A stretch of DNA of 64,000 bases from Corella eumyota (GCA_963082875.1 OY720100.1:7812001-7876000); one strand, 5' to 3'; positions 28,101-41,370 are shown, counted from the stretch's first letter. Made by a program: numbers and translations. The notes: generated by a model not told the origin, from the letters alone.

Positions 28101-31100
28101 TTAAAAATGAATTTTCGACGAATTTCTATAACAACGAAATCATGTTTTTTTCGTGTGTGTACTTAAAGTGTATTAAATAAACAAGTGATATTAGCAAATC
28201 CTGTTTCGCTATATAAAAAAACAGTTTAAAATATACTAAAGCTGTTATTCAATATTTTATTTTAAAAAATATTTTATTTTTTCTTCTTTGTATATAATTT
28301 TAAAGACCTAATATTTAAATTTAAAATTGCATTCTGTATTAAGTTATTAAAATTAAATAAAGTATTTCGTCATAAAAACGTGTAAAACTTATATTTTCTT
28401 TTTTAATAAAAAAAAAAATTTATTATATTTTTATTGATTATTTTATATCTATTAAAACTTTTAATTAAATTTGTGGTTTGATATTTTGCATATTAAATTG
28501 TGAAATCCATAATTTATTGTTCGTTGTTCAATAAAATATAGACTTCATGTCGGGCGTTGTTATGTTTTCCAAATAGTCTCTTAAGTCAGTCAGTATTTAT
28601 TACACATTTACGGCAACAACACACCCTCGACTATTAAACGTATTGCGTCAATGCATGTGATATAAAAACAGTAAAAGTATTTTAGGTAAGTTTTTATGAC
28701 TATATTACCGTGTGATATTAAGCTTTGGAATTTGCTTTGTGCCACTAGGTTTAAAGAGTTGCTTCGTAAATATCAGGTTGAAAATGAATTTAAAAAAAGG
28801 AATTCACGGACGCAAACTAGAACGTGCAAAAAATTAAAAAAAATTTTAAATTCACAATTTTTTAAATAATTTAAATTAAACACCCACAACTCAGGATTTC
28901 TTTACCAAATAATAAAAAACAATTCGAGCGCTTGTTTTATTCGGGAAACCTAAATAAACATCCAATATGTTCATTATATGGATGGCTGACAAAGGAACTA
29001 CGTTGTTCTTTGTTACCCCAATTATAGCATAAGACTTATCATTGATCTTACTAACGTAGGACTAACCATATTACACAAAATACCAGGTTAAAATTACCAG
29101 ACAATGGAAAAACATATTTTTCTGACGAAAAGTTTTTACGAACCGTGTTTAAATTAAAAAATTATAAAAAAATAAAACATTTCTAAATTTTGTATTTCTA
29201 ATAACAACAAAAACAAATTTATTTGAAATTTAAAAACACAAACTGTGCTTTAAGTTTAATTAACCTAATGAATTTATCGATAATCAATTCATAAACTAAA
29301 AAAATATACGTCAATATTTAAACAAATGAGTTAATTTCCTTTAATAGCCTAATAAGATTGTTTCAATAATTTTAAACATATGTTTGTTATAAACGGATGC
29401 AATTAACAAACGACAATGAAATACACAACTCGATGTTTTAAGTTAAACGTAAGTTCAAATCATGACGCCAATTGTAAATAAATAACTTAGTAATCTAGTT
29501 TAAAACGTTGATGCCATTTAAAAGCAATATATTGTTTCCTTAATACCCGATTTTCACATAGGCTTTTTTAATATTTCAATGTCGACAAGGCAAAGTGGTT
29601 AAACGCAGTGGCGACTTTACTTTTTGGGAAAACGCCGTTTACTTGACATTTAAAGTGTGGCAATCACTACTTATGGAGTGTCTGAGTTCAAAACCCACTA
29701 CTTCCATGCCGTAGCGTTCTTGCGTAAGATATTTACCCATTATACCGTAAGATATTTATCTTATATTCCGTTACTTTAACAAACAACCGGCAGGCCATTG
29801 ACCCGACTATATATTTATAATGTACCAGGTATGCAACACTCCAAACACAGAGAGAAATTGCAAAACTAAGCCAGGACAACAGAAGCAATTTAATTTATGT
29901 TTAGACAGTTGAGGTCGACTTTCATAAAAAAAAAACGTAAAGATGACTTAACGCCGCTATTAGTTTAGTGTAAAATTTAATGGCGACAAACACGAGTTTG
30001 ACTCACATTTTATCACCGGAATTAAAGTATACGGAGCTACAAAACACACAAACGTGTATTCACAAAATTCCAAATTAAAAAAATATTTAAATTGCCAATC
30101 TTAACTGTTTTTTGACCCTGGCAATAAGATATGCATAAAAGTGTTAAATGTGTGGCTATATACATGTCGAAACAACCTTGTTTAACTTAACCGTAATATT
30201 TGATTAAGGAACGTTTAAACAAAAAAGTAAAACCGCAGTACATAAGTTATAAATCATCCATTTTAAGCAAGTAAGCTAGAACTTTTAATTAACAAATTTG
30301 TTCATCTTTTATTGGGTGAAGCTTTTCTTAAAATTATAAATAATATTATATAAATTAAAAATTATATCATTTTTATGTTGGCATCAATAAAATGCTCAAA
30401 TTTTACAATCGTTACACTATTTAAAAAAATACCTTTTAAAATTTAATTGTATTTTGGGGATTTTATATTCATTGTGTAGCTGTTCTTTTCAAAATGAATA
30501 TATAATTTTTTTTATTTAATTAAAATGATTTAAATTTTATATTACTAAAAAAGAATAAATTTGTATATACCTGTAAATCTATTTCGCCAGTTTCGGTTAG
30601 TTTTTTAGAATTTTTCTTTCCTTTTGTATTTTGGGTTCTACGAGAGCAATAACATGAAACTCCAATCAGTATAATTATGATCAGGCCACATCCAGCAGCT
30701 ACTACAGTTAGGACAAATTGCCAGGCTAAAAAAACAAAAGAGTTAAAAAAAATTATTTTTTAATGGCTATTTTAAACTTTGTTAGGTATAAAACGCTTTT
30801 TAAAAAAAGTACCTAAAAAACTCTAAAAATTACAAAAAAAATTTTTAAGCTAAAAATAGAACTCACGTTCAGCACAATTGATTCCAGTAAAGCCCCACAT
30901 ACAAGTACAAGTTCGGATATCTAGTTCAGTATTACACCAACCAAACGGTCCATTGCAGTCTGCATTACTTAAACAAATTTGATCTAAAACAGAACATAAA
31001 TTATTTGTTTATCAGAACAATTTATTTACGTTGCAAAAACATAAAACAGAAATTTTGATATTTAAAAAAAAAATTAAATTTTGTTTGAGATTAAAGGTTT

Positions 31101-33175
31101 AAATTATCGTAGACATAGCTTTGAAGGGCTTGCAATTCCAAGGTATTTGCAATATATAGCAGATATTTGTCATAAGTTAATAATAAAAAAATAAATATAA
31201 AAATAGATTTACCAACACAAACAGTATCATTTAAGTTGTACGTGTTTGATGTAGTACATGAGCACACAGCGTAACCATAAAAGTTAACTGAACATTTTGT
31301 TGATGTAGCATCACAGTAATCTGAGAATGCCCCATTGCCTGTACAAGAAACTGATGGGTCTAAAAAAAAATTATTTTTAAAAAAAATATCTTTAATTTTT
31401 TTCTTTGAGTTTTAAATAAACACATTGACCAATATTTAAATGCTTCAATACAGATTTTTTTTAGATTATTGTAAAGTTAAATATTAAAAATTTAAATAAA
31501 TTGTTTGTTCTCTTACCTATCACAGTGTCGCAAGAGCTTGATACATTTAAAGTTAAAGAACTTGCAACAGCTGTTGTGTCACTAACTCCACAGTCCTTTA
31601 AAATTAATTATATTTAACATATACTCAAAAGTAACTTTAAAAGTATAAAAATAATTAACAAAATGTAAAAAAAATACCAATGCTGATTGAACTGTGCTAT
31701 CATTTACAGTTGCCAAATTCTCATATGTTAGTTCATATTTTACAACGGTGCTACCACTTGTTATGGATAAAACTTTAATAGAAACAAAACCTTCAGTTTT
31801 AGCAAATATAGATTCCGTCTGGTAAAGAAAATATTCATTAAAATAAAATTACAATTTACACATAAATGTTTAACTAAAGACTTACTGCATCTTTTATTGC
31901 CTTATTGTTTTCCGTATTATTAATATATTCTTCTATGTAAGTGATTTCTCCTCCAAAAAATTTACCTTGAATATTTTTTTTATATACATAAAATTTTTAA
32001 TAGAAGATCAATTTTTAAGTTTAAATGTTAGAAGTGAGCATCTTTGCTGATAATATTACTATGTTATATTTGCCTAGTGCATTAAAGATGAAAACAAAAT
32101 AAGATATGTTTGCTCTGTAAGATTTGGTTTAACTTAAAATTCAATTTAATACAAACATTTAATTTACTTACCTTTAACACATGATACTGGGGCACTTTCA
32201 TCAGCATTGGGATTATAATATCCAGGGGCACACACACATACACACAAACAATCATTTTCTGCAGTAGGTGGTTTACAAATATAAGATGGACTACTTTTGC
32301 ATTCTATTTCAGGGCACTCCACTACAATGAAAATATAAATCATTTACAGCAATTTTTAAATCGTAGTAGTTGAAAAATTAAAAATGAGGTTTGGATTTTT
32401 CACAAAGAAATTCAGATCAAACATTTTTTAAAAGTTATTTATAAATTTTTTTATATATGTAACTTCTGGTGAATAAGAATTACCTCCACTTCCAGCTTCA
32501 TTGTCCTAAAAAAAATAAAATTTTAGTTAATTTCAATTGTAAAATTTGTATATATATAAATTTTTTTTTATAAATTTTTAACATGAGATAGTTTCCACAA
32601 CATAAATAAATAGTACCACTATCTGTTAAATCATTATTAATTTGTCATGTAATTTAATTGTTTTTACTAACTAAATTTTTTTTTTAATTGGTTAAAAAAA
32701 ATTAAACATATATTAAATGAAATTTAAAAAAGTTTTACCTGACGTTTTACTCTATCATGTGGATTAATAAACACTAAAGTTTTTGCCTCCGAAATCTCTT
32801 GTTTATTTTCACCATTTGCTTGTATTTCATTAATTAATAAATCTGATTTTTTTTCGACTATGTCTTCATCCATTATTCTTAATAACATTTCTTCATATTG
32901 TCTTTCATTTTCTGCTAAAAAATTCATTTTAAGAATATATTTTATTTAAATACTAAAAAAATAGTTTTTTACTAATAATAATAGGTGTTAAATAGAAGAC
33001 AAATTTAAAATTTTATAAAAACAAAAATATATATATATATCAAATTTATTAAATAAAAGGCAATACGTTTTTACACTTTAAAAAAAAATTAAAACTAAAA
33101 CAACTACTCACGAAATGTGAAAGATGCTGATAGCATAACACAACCCAAAAGCAAGAGCTTTGATAATAGTTTCAT
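25132..33175 (-). CDS. Type I membrane protein with furin-like site, SEA domain and EGF-like domains
   Basis: No orthologue recognised; the domain plan resembles transmembrane mucins of the MUC13/MUC17 type but without a long Ser/Thr/Pro mucin tract. About 13 exons from 33175 (MKLLSKLLLLGCVMLSAS, a signal peptide) to stop TAA at 25132. Order: charged N-terminal region; dibasic RVKRQ (furin-like site, exon about 32738-32915); a Cys-rich repeat (ECPEIECKSSP, CVCVCAPGYYNP, about 32171-32322); SEA-like region over three to four exons (about 31515-31967) with SITSGSTVVKYELTYEN, where GSTVV matches the GSVVV self-cleavage site; a Cys-rich EGF-like unit (about 31210-31361); an EGF repeat ending CTCMWGFTGINCAE (about 30867-30983); a membrane helix around VAAGCGLIIIILIGVSCY and a basic stop-transfer (about 30570-30724); a cytoplasmic tail over exons about 26374-26491, about 25524-25600 and 25215-25132. 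The 4-kb intron 26492-30569 is by far its largest. Exon borders approximate. Confidence 0.8.
27037..27120 (+). repeat. Two-copy tandem duplication (~40 bp unit)
   Basis: The phrase cgaaatagaaagtcaaa followed by gtaattgtgcctgc occurs twice with minor changes, inside the large intron of the SEA/EGF gene. No function apparent. Confidence 0.7.
29583..29932 (+). mobile_element. Decayed tRNA-headed SINE of a second type
   Basis: An A-box-like aaagtggttaaacg and a B-box-like gagttcaaaaccc, followed by catgccgtagcgttcttg and, at the end, atgtttagacagttgaggtcgac before an A-run. The head and tail echo the SINE at 18268 but the body differs, so it is either a diverged subfamily or a separate family. 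It lies in the large intron of the SEA/EGF gene. Confidence 0.5.
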
Positions 33176-34001
33176 ATTTTTATATATTTGTATTTCAAAA
33201 GCCTCTTTTAAATATTTCTGATTATATATTCTGTAAAATTAAATATTGATAATTTACACGTATTTAAAACCATAATAAGAACACTGTACTTCATATAGTG
33301 TAAAAGCCCTATGTAACATAACACTACGTTGGCTATTTTTTCTCTACAGAGCTCTCTACAACCGACGCTTTTCCCTAACAACACCGACAACACATGTACT
33401 CACTTAAACGGTACGCTGTTGAGAGCGAACTAAAAATAAAATTACGTTTTCGTTGTATTTATATGGACGACCACCACCAAGCGTTTGTTTACTTTAATAC
33501 TCAATGTCCACTTAGTTCAACCGATAGTAAGCACCGTTTTTCTAACGAATACAGTCACATGCTCACCTTTGTTGACTGTTTAATTTATTACGTTTAGGCG
33601 TATATTTTTAGATTAATTAAACAATTCCTCTTAACATCAACGCATGTTTGACTTTGTACATGTTTAAATAAAATATGTAATATTGAGTTTATTAATAGTT
33701 TCATTTTTAGTGTAAACCATAGGCAATATACATGATAACGAACATTAATCAACAACTGTGTATAAATATGTTTTTAAATATTTTATTTGACGATCAACTA
33801 TTGCATTAAAACTAAACAAATCGAAGAAAGTTTGGTTTTTTTTTTTGCTTTTGATTGAAGATTAAAAATAGAAACAAAAACTGCCATGCTATATTAATCA
33901 AAGTTTTCTATATATGTAAATCTAAGACCAAATAACAGTTCCATGATTAGTTGCACAAAACTAATATTTCTTTTTTTGATAAAAACAAGAGTTATTCATT
34001 T
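33176..34001. other. Intergenic, promoter side of the SEA/EGF gene
   Basis: About 0.8 kb between the SEA/EGF start codon and the ENOX stop codon. The less AT-rich patch at 33290-33560 is the likeliest promoter region of the SEA/EGF gene. Open frames on both strands there have no splice or family support. Confidence 0.45.
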
Positions 34002-37000
34002 AAAGGCTTTATTTTCCATTTTCTAGTAGCTTTGCCCTTTTCAATGCATATTTTCAACGAAAAAACGTCATTAAGTTTAAGAAGTAAAATTTCCAAGTCA
34101 TTTGCAGTAGCCTAAAACATAAAAGATGACACAATAAAAATAAAATACTTTAAAAAAAGGTCCTTTTACACTCGAAAAAAGTCAGTAAATTATTACACAC
34201 TAGGGTTTATTACATGGAGTCCTGGGTAGGAAAACTAAAGTCACTGTTTAGACCTTCAAAGTAAGCCTTTCCATTTCGAGAATAACTATATCCACAAAAG
34301 TGCTATTTTTTATATAATTCTACTTACAACATGAATTTTATGTTCTTTAAGGTAAAATAATATTGTATCAGTTGGAGCCCCATTTGGAAACAGTTTAAGA
34401 AAAGGAGGTAAAACGCCTGAAATAAAATCAAAAATTGTTAATGAAATTAAGATCTGCAAATCTTTTTGATATATAAGTTTTTTTAATACTTACAAATAAG
34501 TTTGGCATCTTTCAGATTTAAATTTTCCGCATCTAAAATTTTTTTCTTTGCTTTTCCACTTTCTAAAAATAACATTGTTTTAAAAATAGCTTAATATTAC
34601 GATGGGAGAAAAAAAACATAAAAAAAATAATTTGTTTTTTAATTATAAAATATGACCTGATGCTTCGTCTAATTCCTTTAACTCATCTTTTAATTTTGAA
34701 ATTTCTTGATCTTTTACTTTGATCTCAGAATCTTTTGTTTGGACTTTAACAATTAAATCCCAAGCTTGCTAATAACAAAATATTGCCATTAAAGTTTTTA
34801 GACAATATAGAAAGTTTGAAAATACTTCATTGCCCCACTAAAACCAATATCAACAGCAAAAATGTGGCCTAATAATTAAAAATATGATTTTTAAAATAAT
34901 TTAAAAACAGTTTTACTTGTTGCATATTTTGAAGCTGGCCTTTTAAAGATTCGGTAGTTTCATCTTTTGGTGTATCTGATTTATCGTTCTTTTCTAAAAA
35001 AATGTAACATTTATTAATATTTAAAATATCATTTTTTTGCATGAATTTTTTTTATTAATTAAATATTTTTATAAAATAAATTATTAAAAAACAACCTGGC
35101 TTTGTTGATTTTTTTATGTTTTGATCTTCAGTTAGCTTTTTTATATTGTCTTTCATGTCTAAACCACTCTAAATAATCAAAATATTATGGCTTTATATAT
35201 TAAAAAATAACACCAAAAAAATAAGTTTTAACAAAAACATTGCAGATAATGTTATGGAAAAATGTAACTTAAATTATAACAAAAAATAAATCAATAAATT
35301 ACAATATTAAAGACGACTTTGTAAATTTAATTATTCACACTAACAATTTTGATACATCTTTTTGACACAAAAATTTTGACACAAAAAATATTAGACTTAA
35401 ATCTTACTCTAGCTTCATCCAGCCAAGAAAGAATAGATTTATGTTGAAGTTTTGTGAATTTATTCCAAACCCTCTCATGTCTTGTGTCCTTGTACAACTG
35501 AATAAGGCTGTTCACTGTGTAAAAAATATTACATCAAATTAAAAAATATTAACATTTTTACATATGGTAATTATAAACAAAAGATAATAAAAAAATTCTT
35601 GCATTTGTCAGTAAAATTATTATCACATAGTAATCATTAGTAAGATTTAGTAGGTAAAACAATTCAGTACATGAGAATTCAAGATTATGTATACTGCCTT
35701 TAATCTAGAGCACCTTGAATAAGGTTCTATAAGCAGTACAAACACCTGCCATGTTAAAAACCAATAAGCAGAATAAATACGGAGAAATTATAATCAATAA
35801 TATACCAAACTGCCTAAGACAACTCAAGACATGATTGGGAAAACAAACTGTAAATAAATACATATAACTATAAGGTTCTCTTACAGCCTTCATCAATTCT
35901 TAAGTTGTTAAAGTTGTAACGATGTAGAACTGTTTTATATTCTTCATCAAGTTGTTTGTTTTGATCAAGTAGGTTCCGAACCTAGATAAAATTTAAAAAG
36001 ATTAAAATTTTTTTTTTACCAATTATATAAATTGCTATTTAAGAACTTTGACAAACTTAGGGATAAAAACTAAACAACTAAATATTTAAAAATTTATACA
36101 TCTTCTTTGCCTTAAGCTAAAAAATTTACTTTAAAATCCTATGAAAATTAAAAACGCTATTAAAAATACACACAACAGTTTTTACCTGCACGTAACTACC
36201 TTGTAGCATAGTGTAAAATTTAAGAGAATTAGTTTTATTAATTGCTTGAGAGTTTAGCCAACTTCTTAATATAATCACTGCATCTTGATGTTTCTCATAA
36301 TCTGAAAAAAAAAATTCAAAAAAATAAACTAAAAAATTCTGTTTAATATCACTAAGGAAATTTAAAAACTTACAACATTTTTTATTATTTTTGTCCAAAA
36401 TCATAAATAATTACATACAATTTAACTATATTTTTTTTCTCAATTATTCTACCTTTTAAATTAGCTATTACATTATCAAAAGCACTATAAGTAAATTGTG
36501 GAATTTCTGGTATCTCGTCCAGGGAAATATTTAATTTTTTAGCAAATTTTTCTTTCTTGTGAACTTCTTCCCGATCTTCCTGGGATTCAGAATATTTCAC
36601 CATCAACCTAAAACTTACTGTTCTACCTTGCTCCATTTGGAGTATCATGTAATATCCTGTCAAAATTTAAAATCAGGTTATAAAGTTGGCCCTCTTTAAA
36701 AAGTATTCACAGTAAATGCAAAACATAACACATCACAAATTGAAGTAGTATTAAATATTATGCTATATGCTAAAGTGTATTTTTTTGGTTCTTTGTTCTT
36801 TTTTAAAAATTTTGTTATAATTAAAATACTGGCACAAAAAAACAGTGGTCAATATTAAATTATTTTACACTTTAAAGGAGTAATATTTAATCATTATTTA
36901 AAAAAAAATAATTAAACTTTAGAAATATTAAAATCGCAACACATGTTAACAAAACTATTTTTTCAAAAATAAAAGAACATGAAAATTTATTTTTTATTAC

Positions 37001-38183
37001 CTAATACTGTCATAGCCAAATCCACACTTCCTTCTTTCTTAAATCTTATATAACAATGTCCTGAGGTTGGTCTACTTATTGATTGTATTTCACCTCCATT
37101 TAACTTAAAAACATCATTTAAGTTGTCCTCAACTAAAAAATTATGTTAAAAATTTGTAAAAGTTAACAAAAAAGCTGATTTTTTGTGTTTAATTGTAATG
37201 TACTTATAAAATACAAAAATTAAAACACAAAATTTATAATAGAAGTATTAAAAAACTAAAATATGACTACATGATTAATATAAGTTATTGGGGCTAGCTT
37301 TTTTTATATATATATATATCTTTTATTTTTGAAATTGAATTGAAAATTTTTACGTCTTCTTGATGGGCATAAAAAAGAAGGAATTCCACCAACATATATA
37401 GTTCGACAGAATTGAGGTTTTACACCATTTGGGACCCAAGCTGGATCTATGACAAAATAATCAAATAATTTTTTTAAGAAAGTTTTAGCAAAAAATACAG
37501 TTAAAATTAAAAACAAAGTTTTTTTTTTACTGGGAGTAAACTTATTTAAAATTTGAAAATAAACCCTCAGGTTTTGGAGGCATAAGCATGCAATCATTAA
37601 AAATAATTCTTCCATCTTGAGGTTGAGAATGATTTATTGTAGTGTTATTATAGTAAGGATCCATTCCCGAAGTAGAGTTATTATTCATCGAATTAATGTT
37701 CGACATATTTTGGGTAACCTGTATAGAATTATAATTACATAATTTACAAACTGCAAAAAAAAATAAATAACAGCTACTTTTTTTTTTTTTTTTTTTGGTT
37801 TTTCGCGCATTGATAAAAGTAAATAATAAATACGATATACAATTAATATTACAACAATGCGACGGGAAAAAATGACAAAATCAATTTAATGATTTAAAAA
37901 ATAACAAAATCACTTAGTGCTTAAATGCTGCATATTGTAACGCTAATAATATATATTTAATAAGTTAGTTTTAAATAGAATATAACTATGATTAAATTTT
38001 TGTTTGTGGCATTAAATGAAATATTACTTTGAAGCAATTTTTTAGGCAATAAAAAGATCTAAAGATAGAAGTAGTATAGCTATGCAAACTTACCACGTCT
38101 CTTAGGCCTACATTTCTTCTATCAGATGTGTTATCGCCACGAAAATGGGGACTTCTTGATCTAGTTCGCCGATAATGATCCAT
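34002..38183 (-). CDS. ENOX1/2-like: ENOX-type RRM and coiled-coil protein (ecto-NOX disulfide-thiol exchanger family)
   Basis: Vertebrate ENOX1/ENOX2 are described as cell-surface hydroquinone/NADH oxidases with protein disulfide-thiol interchange activity; they carry an RRM. About 14 exons from 38183 to stop TAA at 34002. Landmarks: an N-terminal Arg/Ser-rich start (MDHYRRTRSRSPHFRG), PEDPAWVPNGV, RRM RNP2 RTIYVGGIP (about 37354-37449) and RNP1-like GHCYIRFKK (about 37012-37131), a linker with FDNVIANLKG, then EKHQDAVIILRSWL, NSLKFYTMLQGSYVQV, a helical RHERVWNKFTKLQHKSILSW block, a coiled-coil/charged region, and a C-terminal domain LKLFPNGAPTDTILFYL through ILLLKLNDVFSLK and ATRKWK. Each block lines up with the vertebrate proteins as I remember them. 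An in-frame ATG at 38291 would add 36 residues; I chose 38183 because the downstream Arg/Ser start looks more protein-like. Gene is divergent from EIF4E3. Confidence 0.85.
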
Positions 38184-38936
38184 TAACGCGATGAAAAATA
38201 AATACTTTGCAAAAACGTGGGTATGTTGTTTGTTATTAAAACAAGTTGCACGAAAGTCTTGAAGTTTACGCCAATTTGTGTATGCCATCAATATTTGGTG
38301 GCATCTACCGCTTTACAATTTAACATTGGCCTTTATAAACACAAAAAAAAACAAAACATGTAAAATTTAAAAAAACAAACAATGTAAAATACTAAATAAT
38401 AAAGTTGCAAATGAAAATGCTAAGGTAAACGTAATCGCCTTATCTACAACCAAAGTTTTTATTTCACCCCAGCAATAATGAAAAGGTATCTTAAATCGGT
38501 TACAAGTTTTAGTCTTTGTGACGTCATTTTCCAATATGTAAACAAGGACATTGTTTGAGGAAAATATTTTTGTTTTCGAAGTATCGTAATTGACTTCCCC
38601 TTTTCACATTTGTTTTCTTTATTATAATAAAACCAGTTCCGCAATTGAAATATATCATATCGTAGTAACTTTTTTATCAATATACGTCGTAAAGAAACAA
38701 GATAATTTAACATTTGTTTAACTGTCTAAAGCAAAGTTAGAACGTTAACTGAAATTCGACAATTAACAGCTTAACTACGTGAAAGATATTGTAAGATAAG
38801 TGTGTGCTTTTACACATTGGTATTCTGGTTTAAAAGTATATTTTAAAGCTAGGTATTTCTAGTTATTATATTTTTGCTATGGTGTGTAGGATTTAATGTA
38901 TTTTTTCCATCTGCAGAATAGAATAAATCGAAAAAA
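38184..38936. promoter_or_regulatory. Bidirectional promoter region ENOX / EIF4E3
   Basis: A 753-bp space between two start codons facing away from each other. Both promoters must lie here or in unrecognised 5' exons. No TATA box or initiator could be singled out in such AT-rich DNA. The role is inferred from gene orientation only. Confidence 0.45.
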
Positions 38937-40641
38937 ATGTCACAAGGTTTAAATGAATCTGGAATTGATGTTGATAACCTTTTTGGCACGAAAGATCGCT
39001 TTCAAGCCAGGGAGCGATCAAATTCACCATGCAATGCCACCAACAATAACATGAATTCACCTCGTTTGTCTAGAAAGGCAATCACAAGTTTGGGTGATAC
39101 TGAAAAATCAGGGGTGGCATTAAACTCCCCTTGGACACTTTGGCTCGATAAGTATGCTGTTTTTAAATTAATTATGTTTTAATAATCTAAAAATCCACCT
39201 GATATTGTAGTAAAAAGTTATATCTGGCACGTGGTGTAGTGGTAAGAACACTTGCTACACCACACATGAGGTCGTGGGTTCAATCCCCACTGATCTCATG
39301 CTGTAGCGCCCTTGAGTAAGGCACTATAAACGGTATAAACTCCTGCTGAGCCAGCACTTAATCAGCAGCATAATTACTAAGCAATTATAGTCTCTATAAT
39401 ATCCCAAACTGCCACAGGCAACTCGAGACTGGGTCGGAGTAACTTATGTTACTCTATGTTTAAGTCGCGCATTCGACTTTCCCACATCGAGGATAAAGAT
39501 ATAAACAAAAAAAAAAAAAAAAAAAAATCTTGTGGCATATAATACAGGCTATAAAAGCATTAAATTCCCTTTTTTTAAATTAATTTTTTAGGTCGGTGCC
39601 TAACTCAACGACTGCACAGTATGAAGCAAACCTTCGAAAAATCTACACAGTCTCTACCATCGAGGTGGTAAAACTAAAAAAATATTAAAGTTTATTTTAA
39701 AATGAAACTGAAATTTATTTATTTGTTAGAGCTTTTGGGGGGTGTTTAACAACATTCCTGCTCCCAATGAACTAGTGGCCCGATACAGTTACCACATGAT
39801 GAGAAACAACATTCGACCAGTCTGGTTAGCATAATGGTTAACAAATTTAAAATATTAAATTAAAAAAATGGAATAAAAAAAATGAAACATTACTTTTAAT
39901 TAAGGGAAGATAAAAACCATGAGAATGGTGGTATGTGGAAGTTAAGGTGTAGAAAAGGTGTTACTGTAAGTTTATATTAATATTTTTTTGCACAGAGTTG
40001 CCCCAAAAGTAATATAATCTGAATTGTTATAAATTTGGTGTTTTAACAGGATAGTATATGGAGAGAGTTGGTCTTGGCCTGTATTGGGGAACAATTTACA
40101 GATAGTGTCAATGAGGGTAAACATTTATCAACAAAAAATATTTAAAAATGTCAAACAAAATAAGTTTGTAATAACACTCAATAACATTACCCTTTTAAAA
40201 ATTTTTAATAAATAACACTTAAAATATTGATTTTAGATGATGACATAATAGGCTTAAGTGTAAGTGTTCGCAAAAATGACGACCTCATCCAATTATGGAA
40301 TATGCAGTCGAGAGGAGTTAACGAAAAGCGGGTTATGAAAAAAGTTATAGAACTCGTGCCAGATGCTAACTTTGAGACTACATTTTACAAACGTAAGATT
40401 TCTTTTTAAAAACTGAAATATAAAATTTTACCAATATTATTGGTATAATTGCCATTGCTGGAACTGAGTAGGCATTAAGCCATAACAACAAGGTTTTAAC
40501 AGGGTACTGGTCACATATATGTTTTGTTTGTACTAAGTTTATGTGTTGGTGTTTTGTTGACATTTGTATTCAATTAAAAATAATTTATTTTGATTTTTAG
40601 CACATCAACAACATCGCACGTACGAAGTGAGAAAATATTAG
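38937..40641 (+). CDS. EIF4E3: EIF4E3, class III eIF4E-family cap-binding protein
   Basis: eIF4E3 binds m7G caps and acts as an atypical member of the eIF4E family. Seven exons join in phase to 235 residues: 38937-39151, 39592-39664, 39730-39824, 39905-39965, 40050-40116, 40237-40392 and 40601-40641. Marks: NSPWTLWLDK, NLRKIYTVSTIESFWGVFNN, ARYSYHMMRNNIRPVWED (the Trp equals eIF4E Trp102), NGGMWKLRCRKG, WRELVLACIGEQFTD and a C-terminal FYKPHQQH. The position of the first cap-stacking Trp of eIF4E (Trp56, in TWQANL) is Tyr here (AQYEANL); loss of that Trp is what defines class III. The N-terminal 60 residues are Asn/Ser-rich and unlike other classes. A SINE is inserted in intron 1. A polyadenylation signal AATAAA lies at 41245, about 600 bp after the stop. 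Confidence 0.95.
39224..39528 (+). mobile_element. tRNA-derived SINE, copy 2 (EIF4E3 intron 1)
   Basis: The best-preserved copy of the family in the window: A box tggtgtagtggtaaga, B box gggttcaatccc, full body and a long A tail (over 20 A). It lies in the sense direction in the first intron of EIF4E3. The intact promoter boxes and long tail suggest a comparatively recent insertion. Confidence 0.9.
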
Positions 40642-41244
40642 AAACTAAAGAGAAAATCTTGTTTGTTTACTAAAGCTCAGTGCCGTGCAATTAACCCACA
40701 TTTTCCAATAAGCAATATGTGATCTGTCATGGTCATCAGACAAGATAAATTTTTTTTTCAATTTATGCTTAATTTTGCCCAGGCGTAGTTAATTAAATAG
40801 GCAATTAGAAAAAAAAGACAATTTATCAGACTTTAGTTGTATTAGTTTTTGTACTTTTGGTTGTACAGGATTTTAGGTTTAAAAGGGTACATTTTAATTA
40901 TGTTCCGCAAACTGCACTTTGTTTTTATTGTTTTACACCTTTTTTTTAAGACCAAGTTATGTTCCCTAATTTGTTCGTTTGTAAAAAAAATTCATGTTCT
41001 TTTTCTGTACATATTATAACTACCATGTTTATATCACAAAGCATTTTTATTAATTTTTGCCACATTTTTATTTCTCATTTATCAAATAGTGTTTTAATGT
41101 ATATTGGGCTTTTATATATAAATCTCAACATATTTACTCATACTGTTAAACTGGTGGCTTGTTTGTTATATGTTTAACTAATAGACTGTACATCACAGTC
41201 ATTTCTGTAATTAGACATTTGCTTTGAATTTTAACAAAGTTTTA

Positions 41245-41250
41245 AATAAA
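41245..41250 (+). terminator. Candidate polyadenylation signal of EIF4E3
   Basis: A canonical AATAAA about 600 bp after the EIF4E3 stop codon. AATAAA is frequent by chance in DNA this AT-rich, so support is weak. Confidence 0.3.
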
Positions 41251-41370
41251 TCTGATATTCAAAAAAAAGATTGTTTGAAAGAAAATATGATTAATATAAC
41301 TTGACAATTTGTTATAAATAAACCTACAAATATTAGAATAATTTAAGTCGACAAAACATAATAAATTCTC

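Noticed and set aside
33394-33597. 67-codon plus-strand frame upstream of the SEA/EGF gene
   Set aside because: No signal, domain or splice context; lies where a promoter is expected.
39810-39840. A-box-like tctggttagcataatggtt suggesting a tRNA gene
   Set aside because: It is the exon 3 end and donor of EIF4E3; no B box or tRNA fold follows.
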